Shown piece by piece: positions 1-8,837 of a stretch of DNA of 56,022 nucleotides. The notes under the pieces were generated by a model. That model saw only the letters and a list, made by a program, of their open reading frames with translations, searched no databases and was not told where the DNA came from. Location: assembly GCF_005930475.1 (NCBI RefSeq), contig NZ_SJEW01000029.1:1-56022 (forward strand). Reading direction: 5' to 3'. The stretch is from Modestobacter altitudinis. GTDB taxonomy: Bacteria > Actinomycetota > Actinomycetes > Mycobacteriales > Geodermatophilaceae. Every line of letters begins with the position of its first letter. The first letter of the stretch is position 1. Made by a program: the position numbers and the translations under genes.

Positions 1-170
1 ACCCCCACCGGCCTGACCGCGGTCACCACCCCACCACCGTTCTGAACGGCACAGGTCACCGCCGCGAGAGCGCCCGGCGACGAAGGGCATCAACGGCACT
101 GTCACGGCGGTGTCACCCGGCGGCAACGCCGGCTCCCTACGGTTCCGGCAGCCGACCCGAGAGGAAGCCG

Positions 171-1139
171 ATGACCGCCGTCCCGCTGGTCGACCTGACC
201 CCCTGGTACGCGGGCGGCCCGGCTGGCCGGCGGCAGGTGGCGACCGACGTCGACCGGGCGTTGTGCGAGGCCGGCTTCCTGCTGGTCACCGGGCACCGGG
301 TGGGCACCGGTGTCGCCGACCGGCTGTGTCGGGAGGTCCGGCAGTTCTTCGCGCTGCCACCGGCGAGGAGGGCGCGGCTGGCGTGCTTCTCGGGCGGTCG
401 GGGCTGGGTCCCGCCCGGCGTCCCGGCGGCCGTCGACCCGGACGGCCGGGGCACCCCGCCGGACCTGCGGGAGTCCTTCGCCTTCGGCGCCGAGCGGGTG
501 CCGGTGGCGGTGGCCGGGACGGCGGAGGAGGAGTGGTACGGCCCGAACAGCTGGCCGGTCGAGGTGCCCGGCCTGCGACCGGCGGCGTCCGCGTTCGCCG
601 CCGCCTGCTCCGCGCTGGCCCAGGACCTGCTGCGGGTGGCGGCCCTCGCGCTGGACCTGGCGGACGACTTCTTCGTCGCCCGCTGCTCCGGCGAGACCTG
701 GACCGTGGACCTCGAGCGGTGCCCCGCCCGGCAGGAGGTGGGCACGGTGGCACCGGGGCAGCTGCGGGTCGGTCCGCACACCGACGTCGGCACGCTCACC
801 GTGTCGGACCGCCGGCCGCTCACGGACGGCCTGCAGGTGCGCGCGCTGGACGGCGGGTGGGTCGACGTGCCGTCCGCACCGGGGGCGCTGACGGTCAACG
901 CCGGTGACCTGCTCGCCCGGTGGACCGGCGACCGGTGGCGCTCCACGCCGCACCGGGTGCTCCCGCCGCCGGTGGAGGACCCGACCGAGGAACTCCTCGA
1001 ACTGGCGTTCTCCGCCGAGGCGGACCCGTGGACGGTGGTGGAGCGGCTGCCCACGGCGGCTGCGGGCCCGACCCGGTACGAGCCGGTGACCGCCGGTCGG
1101 TTCCGCCGGAGCCGGACGGACTCCATGACCGTCGGCTGA
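171..1139 (+). CDS. Isopenicillin-N-synthase-type Fe(II) oxygenase, atypical
   Basis: Cytosolic non-haem iron oxygenase of the 2-oxoglutarate-dependent dioxygenase superfamily; substrate unknown. The 322-residue product has an N-terminal DIOX_N-like half (opening VPLVDLTPW) and the C-terminal double-stranded beta-helix half. The iron ligands are visible as H203 and D205 (HTDVGTLTV) and H261 (STPHRV), followed by Arg-Val. The ATG is chosen because GAGGAA ends four bases upstream. Odd: the RxS motif that in this family holds the 2-oxoglutarate carboxylate, expected some 10-20 residues after H261, is not recognisable; the aligned stretch reads LLELAFS (275-281). It may use a different cosubstrate, as isopenicillin N synthase and ACC oxidase do. 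The next genes do not suggest a pathway. Confidence 0.85.
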   Translation: MTAVPLVDLTPWYAGGPAGRRQVATDVDRALCEAGFLLVTGHRVGTGVADRLCREVRQFFALPPARRARLACFSGGRGWVPPGVPAAVDPDGRGTPPDLRESFAFGAERVPVAVAGTAEEEWYGPNSWPVEVPGLRPAASAFAAACSALAQDLLRVAALALDLADDFFVARCSGETWTVDLERCPARQEVGTVAPGQLRVGPHTDVGTLTVSDRRPLTDGLQVRALDGGWVDVPSAPGALTVNAGDLLARWTGDRWRSTPHRVLPPPVEDPTEELLELAFSAEADPWTVVERLPTAAAGPTRYEPVTAGRFRRSRTDSMTVG

Positions 1140-1156
1140 CGCCGTACCGTGCCCCC

Positions 1157-1276
1157 ATGATGGGGATGGGCAACCTCGGCCCGGATGGACGGCGGCGCCA
1201 GCGGATGGTCGCCGGGATCATCGTGGCGGCGATGCTGCTGGCCGCCGGGGCGGTGCTCCTGGGCACGGTGCTCTGA
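1157..1276 (+). CDS. Short single-span membrane peptide (39 aa)
   Basis: Unrecognised small protein. It opens MMGMGNLGPDGRRRQRM and continues as one hydrophobic helix (VAGIIVAAMLLAAGAVLLG), ending with Val-Leu. The basic stretch before the helix predicts an N-in, single-pass membrane peptide with almost no exterior domain. The start is supported by a -10-like TACCGT at 1145-1150, six bases before the ATG, which fits leaderless expression seen for many genes in this window. It sits 17 bases after the oxygenase gene and 16 bases before the DUF1801 gene. A longer in-frame extension upstream exists but overlaps the oxygenase and has no such signal. Function unknown. Confidence 0.55.
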   Translation: MMGMGNLGPDGRRRQRMVAGIIVAAMLLAAGAVLLGTVL

Positions 1277-1292
1277 CCGTGGCCGGCTGACC

Positions 1293-1709
1293 GTGGACGT
1301 GGACGACTGGTTCGCCGCGGCGGGGGACCGCGCCGGCGAGCTGCGCCGGGTCGACGCGCTGGTGCAGGCCGCAGCGCCCGGGATCGACCGGCAGCTGGTC
1401 CCGGTCGGGTCGGGGCAGATGCTCGGGTACGGGCTCATGCCCTACCGGCCGAGGTCGGCGAAGGAGACGACGACCTGGCCGTTGATCGCCCTCGCCGCGC
1501 AGAAGCGGCACCTCTCCCTCTACGTCTGCGCCGTGGTCGACGGGGAGTACCTGGCCGAGTCCCGGGCCGCACAGCTCGGGAAGGTCTCCTGCGGCAAGAG
1601 CTGCATCCGGTTCACCTCGCTGGACCGGGTCGACGCCGTGGCGCTGGACCAGCTCGTCCGGGACGCCGTCGCCAGCACCGCCGAGGGGCGCAACGCCTAC
1701 AGCGGCTGA
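1293..1709 (+). CDS. DUF1801 (YdhG-like) domain protein
   Basis: A 138-residue protein matching the DUF1801/YdhG-like family in overall pattern: an N-terminal helix (DVDDWFAAAGDRAGEL), a centre with GYGLMPYRP and a beta strand HLSLYVCAV, then GKVSCGKSCIRF and a C-terminal helix. The family is common in actinobacteria, is small and soluble, and has no firmly established reaction. GTG at 1293 is preferred because the residues before it (a Trp- and Cys-rich run) look like read-through of the preceding gene in another frame; GTG at 1299 is an alternative. It lies between the small membrane peptide and the ABC-F gene, all on the same strand. Confidence 0.75.
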   Translation: MDVDDWFAAAGDRAGELRRVDALVQAAAPGIDRQLVPVGSGQMLGYGLMPYRPRSAKETTTWPLIALAAQKRHLSLYVCAVVDGEYLAESRAAQLGKVSCGKSCIRFTSLDRVDAVALDQLVRDAVASTAEGRNAYSG

Positions 1710-1742
1710 GAACCCGGTCGCCCGCTGCCGGATGATGGGCGC

Positions 1743-3362
<1,620 letters not shown>

Positions 3363-3375
3363 AGCGGCTGACTGC

Positions 3376-4596
3376 TCATCCGAACACGCGGCCCTCGCCC
3401 CGGTAGGTCGGCAGGGCGTCGACGACGGCGTCGCCCCGGACGGCGTGCAGCACGTCGACCCGCTCGCACAGCTCGCCGGCCTTGGCGTGCCGGAACCACA
3501 CCCGGTCACCGGTGCGCAGCCCCGCCGCCCCCGGACCGCGCAGCGGCGTCTGCACCTCACCGGCCCCCTCGGTCGGGACCAGCCGCAGCCCGGCCGGGTA
3601 GGTCGGCGTCGGCACCCGGTCGGCCCCCGGTGGCCCCGAGGCGATCCAGCCACCACCGGCCACGGTGACCGTCCCCGGCGCGGGCCGGCGGGTGACCGGC
3701 AGCGCGAACAGCGCCGCGGGCCGGCCGCGGAACGCGCGGTAGGCATCGAACAGCGTGGGGGAGTAGAGGCCCGAACCGGCCGCGAGTTCGGTGACGGCGG
3801 GGTCGGTCGCCGTCCGCTCCAGGCTGCCGGTGCCGCCGCCGTTGACGAACTCCAGGGCCGCCACCTCCCGGACGGCGGCCACCGCCGCGGCCCGCCGAGC
3901 CGCCAGTTCCCGGCCCGAGGCCCGCTGCATCCCCCGCACGGCGAGCCCGCGCAGCGGCCGCCCGGCCGGGGCGTCGCCGACGCCGGCGATCTGCGCCTCG
4001 TAGGCCATCACCCCGACCAGCACGACCCCCGGCCGGGCGGCCAGCACCCCGGCCAGCGCCGCCGCCTGCGCGGCGGTGTGCACCGGTGAGCGGCGGACGC
4101 CGACGTGCGCCGGGCCCAGCCGCCACGAGGCGTCCAGGTCCAGGCAGACCCGCACCGGCGGGCGGGAGCCCGGCGGGGCGACGGCGTCCAGGACCTCGAC
4201 CTGGTCGGTCGAGTCGACCATCAGCGTCACCCGCGCGGCCGCCTGCTCGTCGGCGGCCAGCCGGCGGAGGGCCGCCCGGTCGACGGTGGGGTAGCCGACC
4301 ACCACGTCGGTGCTGACCGGGTGGTCCCCGCCGGTCAGCCAGAGCGCCTCGGCCAGGCTGTAGCCGAGCACGCCGGCGAACCCCGGCCGGGCGAGCACCC
4401 GGCGCAGCACGGCCCGGTTGCGCACCGACTTGCTGGCCACCCGGACCGGGCGGCCGGCGGCGCGGCGGACCAGGTCGTCGGCGTTCGCGTCGAGCGCGTC
4501 GAGGTCCAGCACGGCCAGCGGCGGGTCCAGGTCGGCCGTGGCGGCATCCAGCCGGGCTCGCTCCGCCGGTGCGTCGCTGACGGGCGGGAGGGTCAT
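3376..4596 (-). CDS. PLP-dependent amino acid deaminase/aldolase (alanine racemase N-domain fold)
   Basis: A 406-residue fold-type III PLP enzyme of the D-threonine aldolase / D-serine dehydratase-like family. The PLP lysine is expected in VASKSVRN near residue 55, at the mouth of the TIM barrel; FVNGGGTGSLE is the typical phosphate-binding glycine loop. The C-terminal beta domain (from about 300) carries the RVWFRHAKAGEL segment, which in this family includes metal-site residues. It probably cleaves or deaminates a hydroxy amino acid, but the substrate is not predictable. It is divergent from the lactone oxidase gene and shares with it a 107-base intergenic region that contains a 9+9 inverted repeat. 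Its stop lies 14 bases beyond the convergent ABC-F stop. Confidence 0.85.
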   Translation of the reverse strand: MTLPPVSDAPAERARLDAATADLDPPLAVLDLDALDANADDLVRRAAGRPVRVASKSVRNRAVLRRVLARPGFAGVLGYSLAEALWLTGGDHPVSTDVVVGYPTVDRAALRRLAADEQAAARVTLMVDSTDQVEVLDAVAPPGSRPPVRVCLDLDASWRLGPAHVGVRRSPVHTAAQAAALAGVLAARPGVVLVGVMAYEAQIAGVGDAPAGRPLRGLAVRGMQRASGRELAARRAAAVAAVREVAALEFVNGGGTGSLERTATDPAVTELAAGSGLYSPTLFDAYRAFRGRPAALFALPVTRRPAPGTVTVAGGGWIASGPPGADRVPTPTYPAGLRLVPTEGAGEVQTPLRGPGAAGLRTGDRVWFRHAKAGELCERVDVLHAVRGDAVVDALPTYRGEGRVFG

Positions 4597-4628
4597 GGTG
4601 CGGCAGCATCCTGGTCGGACGGCGAGTG

Positions 4629-4653
4629 GGTCAAGCGTCCCAGTCGCTTGACC
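4629..4653. promoter_or_regulatory. Inverted repeat, candidate operator
   Basis: Perfect inverted repeat with arms GGTCAAGCG (4629-4637) and CGCTTGACC (4645-4653) separated by seven bases, in the intergenic region between the divergent aldolase and lactone-oxidase genes. Size and symmetry suit a TetR- or GntR-type dimer. The nearest candidate ligand is the TetR protein encoded at 6034-6636; this link is inference. Confidence 0.55.
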
Positions 4654-4703
4654 AGCGCGCCGACGAGCGGCACGCTGCCGCGACGACGAACGAGGGGGTC
4701 CGC

Positions 4704-6032
4704 GTGCCGCACGAGCAGCGCTGGCGCAACTGGGCGGGCAACCAGACCGCGACCGGGTTCACCGCGGCCCACCCCCAGGGGATCGCGGAGATCGCCGCCG
4801 CCGTGCGCGCGGCCGCCGCGGCCGGGCAGCGCGTCCGGCCGATCGGCAGCGGGCACTCCTTCACCGCCATCGGCCGGCCCGAGGACGTCCAGCTCGTCCT
4901 CGACCGGCACGCCGGGCTGGTCGAGGTGATGAGCACCGGGCTGGTCACCGTGCAGGCCGGGATGCCGCTGCACCGGCTGACCGCGGAGCTGGCGGCCCGC
5001 GGCTGGGCGCTGACCAACCTGGGCGACATCGACCGGCAGACGGTCGCCGGCGCGCTGTCCACCGGCACGCACGGCACCGGCGCCGCGTTCGGTGGCCTGG
5101 CCACCCAGGTGCGGGCGTGCGAGCTGGTGCTGGCCGACGGTGCGGTGCTGCGCTGCTCACCCGGCGAGCACGCCGAGATCTTCTCCGCCGCCAGGGTGGG
5201 GCTCGGTGCCCTCGGCGTGCTGAGCGAGGTGACGCTGCAGGCCGTGCCCGCCTTCGCGCTGCGGGCCGAGGAGGGGTCGGCGTCGCTGACCGGTCTGCTC
5301 GCCGACCTCGACGCATTCCTGTCCTCGACCGACCACGTCGAGTTCTACTGGTTCCCGCACACCGATCGCTGCCTGACCAAGCGGAACACCCGGGTGCCGG
5401 TGGGCGAGCAGGACCCGCTGCCGGGCTGGCGGGCGGTCTGGGACGACGAGGTGGTGGCCAACGGTGCCCTCGCCGCGGTCGTCGCGGCCGGTCGGGTCGC
5501 CCCGCCGCTGGTGCGCCCGCTCGCCCGGGCCTCGGCCCGTGCGCTGTCCCCCCGGACCTACACCGACGCCGCGCACCGGGTGTTCGTCTCCCGCCGCCGG
5601 GTCCGGTTCCGCGAGATGGAGTACGCCGTCCCGCGAGCCGCGGCAGCCGAGGTGCTCGGCGAGCTGCGCCGGGCGGTCGACCGCAGCGACTGGCGGGTCC
5701 CGTTGCCCGTGGAGGTGCGGCTGGCCGCCGCCGACGACGTCCCGCTGTCCACCGCCTCGGGCCGGGACACCGCCTACGTCGCGGTGCACGTGCCCGCGCG
5801 GAGCGAGCCGGGCCCGTACTTCGCCGCCTTCGAGGCGATCGCCGGTGCGGTCGGCGGCCGCCCGCACTGGGGCAAGCTGCACGGCCTGGACGCCGCCGCG
5901 CTCGCCGACCGGTACCCGCGCTTCGCGGAGTTCACCGCGCTGCGCGACCGGCTGGACCCCACCGGTGTGTTCAGCAACGCGCACCTGGACCGGGTGCTCG
6001 GCCCGGCCCGGACGCGCACCGGCGGCCGCTGA
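4704..6032 (+). CDS. FAD-linked sugar-1,4-lactone oxidase (D-arabinono/L-gulono type)
   Basis: A 442-residue flavoenzyme of the vanillyl-alcohol-oxidase superfamily. The N-terminal FAD domain shows the motif RPIGSGHSFT (the His is where some relatives attach FAD covalently) and DIDRQTVAGALSTGTHGTG; the C-terminal ALO domain ends with the conserved RPHWGKLHGL stretch and a closing DPTGVFSNAHL. Members oxidise aldonolactones, as in M. tuberculosis Rv1771, which dehydrogenates L-gulono-1,4-lactone. GTG at 4704 is chosen because GAGGGGG lies a few bases upstream and homologous sequence starts with HEQRWRNWAGN. It is followed after one base by the TetR gene and is divergent from the deaminase/aldolase, a pairing I recall from other actinobacteria. 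Confidence 0.9.
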   Translation: MPHEQRWRNWAGNQTATGFTAAHPQGIAEIAAAVRAAAAAGQRVRPIGSGHSFTAIGRPEDVQLVLDRHAGLVEVMSTGLVTVQAGMPLHRLTAELAARGWALTNLGDIDRQTVAGALSTGTHGTGAAFGGLATQVRACELVLADGAVLRCSPGEHAEIFSAARVGLGALGVLSEVTLQAVPAFALRAEEGSASLTGLLADLDAFLSSTDHVEFYWFPHTDRCLTKRNTRVPVGEQDPLPGWRAVWDDEVVANGALAAVVAAGRVAPPLVRPLARASARALSPRTYTDAAHRVFVSRRRVRFREMEYAVPRAAAAEVLGELRRAVDRSDWRVPLPVEVRLAAADDVPLSTASGRDTAYVAVHVPARSEPGPYFAAFEAIAGAVGGRPHWGKLHGLDAAALADRYPRFAEFTALRDRLDPTGVFSNAHLDRVLGPARTRTGGR

Positions 6033-6033
6033 G

Positions 6034-6636
6034 GTGGCCCGGCTGCCGGCGGACGCACGGCGGGCCGCGCTGGTCGAGGCCGCGCTGCGGGTGATGTCCC
6101 GCGACGGGCTCGCCGCCGGCACGACCCGGGCCGTCGTCGCCGAGGCGGGGATGTCGCTGGCGAGCTTCCACTACGCCTTCGCCTCCCGCGACGAGCTGCT
6201 GCGCGAGCTGGTGCACCGGGTGGTCGGCCACGAGCTGTCGGCCGCGACAGCCGAGCTCCCCGAGGGAGCCGGCCTGGCCGACTGCCTGCGCGCGGCCGCG
6301 GCGGGCTACCTGCAGCACCTCGAGGCCGAGCCGGGCGCCGAGCAGCTGATGCTGGAGCTGGCGCTGCACTCGCTGCGCGACCCCGCCCTGCGCCCGCTGG
6401 CCCGGCAGCAGTACCGCGCCTACACCGCTGCGGCGACCCGGCTGCTGGAGCAGTCGGCCGCGGCGACCGGGGCGACGTGGCGCCGGCCGGTGCCCGAGCT
6501 CGCCCGGCTGCTGGTCGCGCTCGTCGACGGGGCCACCACCACCTGGCTGGTCGACCGGGACACCGCCGCCACCCGGGCCGTGCTGGACGCCGCCGTCGGC
6601 CTCTTCGTCGCCGAGCACGCCGACGTGCCCCGGTGA
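6034..6636 (+). CDS. TetR family transcriptional regulator
   Basis: A 200-residue one-component repressor. The N-terminal helix-turn-helix spans about residues 8-50 (ALVEAALRVMSRDGL, then TTRAVVAEAGMSLASFHYAFASRDEL) and the rest is the all-helical ligand domain. The GTG start overlaps the region just after the lactone-oxidase stop, with one base between, and its own TGA overlaps the GTG start of the MFS gene (GTGA). The three genes therefore look like one operon, in which the regulator may control export or lactone oxidation in response to a small ligand. The inverted repeat at 4629-4653 is the best operator candidate. Confidence 0.87.
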   Translation: MARLPADARRAALVEAALRVMSRDGLAAGTTRAVVAEAGMSLASFHYAFASRDELLRELVHRVVGHELSAATAELPEGAGLADCLRAAAAGYLQHLEAEPGAEQLMLELALHSLRDPALRPLARQQYRAYTAAATRLLEQSAAATGATWRRPVPELARLLVALVDGATTTWLVDRDTAATRAVLDAAVGLFVAEHADVPR

Positions 6637-7850
6637 AGCCGGTCGCCCCAGCGCTGGCGCCGTCCCTGGGGGTGGCCTGGACCGCCCGGTTCGGGCTGGT
6701 CTGGCTGGGGCTGTGGGCGGCCCAGCTGGCCCCGGTGCAGCTGCTGCTGCCCCTGCAGCTGGCGGACCTGGACCCCGCGCACAAGGTCCGCGACTTCGGG
6801 CTGGTCAACGGGGTGGCCGGGATCGCCGCCCTGGTCGCGCTGCCGGTGTTCGGCGCGCTGTGCGACCGCACCCGCTCACCGCTGGGCCGGCGCCGGGTGT
6901 GGGTGGCGGCGGGGGTGGTGGTCTACGTCGCCGGGCTGCTGCTCACCGGTGCCGCCGACGACTGGCACGGCGTCGCCGGCGGCTGGCTGGTCGCGCAGCT
7001 GGGGATGTACGCGGCGATGGCCGGGCTGACCGCCACCATCGCCGACCAGGTGCCGGCCGAGCACCGGGGGGCGGTCTCGGCCGCCGTCTACGGCCCGCAG
7101 GCGCTCGGCATCGTGGTCGGCCTGGTCCTGGTCACCGGGCTGGGGGAGGACGCCGGGTACCCGGCGCTCGCCGTCCTGCTGGCGCTCGCCGCGCTGCCGT
7201 GGCTGCTCCGGGCCCGCGACACCGCGGCGGTCCACCGCCCGTCGTCGCTGGGTGCCGCCGTCCGGGCCACCTGGGCCGCACCCACCCGGCACCCGGACTA
7301 CGCCTGGGCCTTCGGCGGGCGGCTGCTGGTCAACCTGGGCAACGCCCTCGGGACGACGTACCTGCTGTACTTCCTCACCGACGGGTTGCGGGTGGCCGAC
7401 CCCGAGGGCTCGCTGCTGGTGCTGACCGTGGTGTACCTGCTGGCCACGCTGGCGGCCACCTGGGGCGGCGGCGTGCTGTCGGACCGCACCGGGCGCCGGC
7501 GGGTGTTCGTCGCCGGCGCCGCGGTGCTGCAGGCGCTGGCCTGCGCGGTGCTGGTGGCCGTGCCGAGCTGGCCGAGCGCCCTGGTCGCCGGGCTGCTGCT
7601 CGGCGCCGGGTACGGCGCCTACACCTCGGTCGACCAGGCGCTGGTCACCCAGGTGCTGCCCGACGCCCGCACCGTGGCCGGCGACCTCGGGGTGATGAAC
7701 GTGGCCGTCGTGGTGCCACAGGCGCTCGCCCCGCTGCTGGCCAGCCTGGTGATCGCCGAGCTCGGGGGCTACGACGTGCTGTTCACGCTGGCCGGCGGCG
7801 TCACCGTGCTCGGCGCGCTCAGCGTCGCCCGCATCCGCACCGTCCGCTGA
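6633..7850 (+). CDS. MFS transporter (12 TM)
   Basis: A 405-residue major facilitator. Twelve hydrophobic helices can be counted, with the motif-A loop between helices 2 and 3 (CDRTRSPLGRRRV) and its echo in the second half (SDRTGRRRVF). The central loop is short. The GTG start overlaps the TetR stop in a GTGA arrangement, implying translational coupling, so it is likely the transport arm of the lactone oxidase - TetR operon, either as an exporter or a sugar carrier. Substrate cannot be assigned. It ends three bases before a 50-base perfect palindrome that separates it from the convergent aldo/keto reductase. Confidence 0.87.
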   Translation: MKPVAPALAPSLGVAWTARFGLVWLGLWAAQLAPVQLLLPLQLADLDPAHKVRDFGLVNGVAGIAALVALPVFGALCDRTRSPLGRRRVWVAAGVVVYVAGLLLTGAADDWHGVAGGWLVAQLGMYAAMAGLTATIADQVPAEHRGAVSAAVYGPQALGIVVGLVLVTGLGEDAGYPALAVLLALAALPWLLRARDTAAVHRPSSLGAAVRATWAAPTRHPDYAWAFGGRLLVNLGNALGTTYLLYFLTDGLRVADPEGSLLVLTVVYLLATLAATWGGGVLSDRTGRRRVFVAGAAVLQALACAVLVAVPSWPSALVAGLLLGAGYGAYTSVDQALVTQVLPDARTVAGDLGVMNVAVVVPQALAPLLASLVIAELGGYDVLFTLAGGVTVLGALSVARIRTVR

Positions 7851-7853
7851 CGT

Positions 7854-7903
7854 CCGCGGTTTCGCGCGCGGAAGTACGCGTACTTCCGCGCGCGAAACCG
7901 CGG
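7854..7903. terminator. 50-base perfect palindrome between convergent genes
   Basis: A perfect palindrome beginning CCGCGGTTTCGCGCGCGGAA and centred between 7878 and 7879 (core TACGCGTA). It lies immediately after the MFS stop (7850) and just before the stop of the minus-strand reductase (7908), so it is placed to serve as a bidirectional terminator. There is no T tract on either side. The length without mismatch is unusual. Confidence 0.7.
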
Positions 7904-7907
7904 GTCG

Positions 7908-8798
7908 TCAGAGGTCCGGGTCGGGGGTGCCGGTGCCGCCGATGCGGTCGAGCTCGGCCATCTCCACCGGGCCGAGCACGCGGGCTGCCGACTCCAGGTT
8001 CTGCTCCAGGTGCTCGATCGACCGCGTGCCGGGGATGAGCACCAGGTTGGGGGAGCGGGCCAGCAGCCAGGCCAGCGCGACCTCCATCGGCGTGGTCTCC
8101 AGCGTCCGGGCCACCTGCTCCAGCGCGGCGGACTGAATCGGGCTGAAGCCACCGAGCGGGAAGAACGGCACGTAGGCGATGCCCTCCCGGGCCAGCGCGT
8201 CGACCAGCGGGTCGTCGGCCCGGTGCACCAGGTTGTAGTGGTTCTGCACGCAGACCACCGGGGCGATGCCCTGGGCCTCGGCGAACATCTGCGGGGTCAC
8301 GTTGCTGACGCCGATGTGCTTGACCAGGCCCTCTTGCTGCAGCGCGGCCAGGGTCTCCATCGGCTCGGCCAGCGAGCGCTGCACCGGCTCGGCGAAGCCG
8401 GGCATCCGCAGGTTGACCACGTCGATCGCGTCGAGGCCGAGGTGGTCGAGGTTGTCGTGCACGGCCTGGCGCAGCTCGTCGGCGCCCAGCGCCTCCGGCC
8501 ACTCGCCCTCCGGCGTCCGGCGGGCGCCGATCTTGGTGACGATGGTCAGCTGCTCGGGGTAGGGGTGCAGGGCCTCGCGGATGATCTCGTTGGTCACGTG
8601 CGGGCCGTAGTAGTCGCTGGTGTCGATGTGGTCCACACCCAGCTCGACCGCACGGCGCAGCACTGCGACGGCGCCGTCCCGGTCGGCCGGCGGGCCCATC
8701 ACGTGGGGACCGGCGAGCTGCATGGCGCCGTAGCCGATGCGGTGCACCGCGCGGTCGCCGAGCGTGAACTGGCCGGACTTCTCCGCCGTCGTCGTCAT
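7908..8798 (-). CDS. Aldo/keto reductase (His-to-Arg active site variant)
   Basis: A 296-residue NADPH-dependent oxidoreductase of the aldo/keto reductase TIM-barrel superfamily. The active-site Asp and Tyr are in HIDTSDYYGPH and the Lys is in IVTKIGARR. The fourth catalytic position, usually His in a QLHR-like stretch, reads VVNLRMPG, so the His is replaced by Arg; the second reductase in this window (48851-49705) keeps the His. The cofactor end shows IPGTRSIEHLEQNL. The ATG at 8798 starts MTTTAEKSG. It is flanked by the large palindrome at its 3' end and by an MFS gene on the same strand 40 bases upstream of its start. Substrate unknown. Confidence 0.88.
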   Translation of the reverse strand: MTTTAEKSGQFTLGDRAVHRIGYGAMQLAGPHVMGPPADRDGAVAVLRRAVELGVDHIDTSDYYGPHVTNEIIREALHPYPEQLTIVTKIGARRTPEGEWPEALGADELRQAVHDNLDHLGLDAIDVVNLRMPGFAEPVQRSLAEPMETLAALQQEGLVKHIGVSNVTPQMFAEAQGIAPVVCVQNHYNLVHRADDPLVDALAREGIAYVPFFPLGGFSPIQSAALEQVARTLETTPMEVALAWLLARSPNLVLIPGTRSIEHLEQNLESAARVLGPVEMAELDRIGGTGTPDPDL

Positions 8799-8837
8799 GA
8801 CCGGGGCTTACCCCCGCCCCCGGGGGCGGTCAAACGG

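Noticed and set aside
1-45. End of an open frame (TPTGLTAVTTPPPF, stop at 43-45) at the window edge
   Set aside because: Only 14 codons are visible and nothing identifies a gene; could equally be intergenic. The rest up to base 170 shows only the oxygenase ribosome site.
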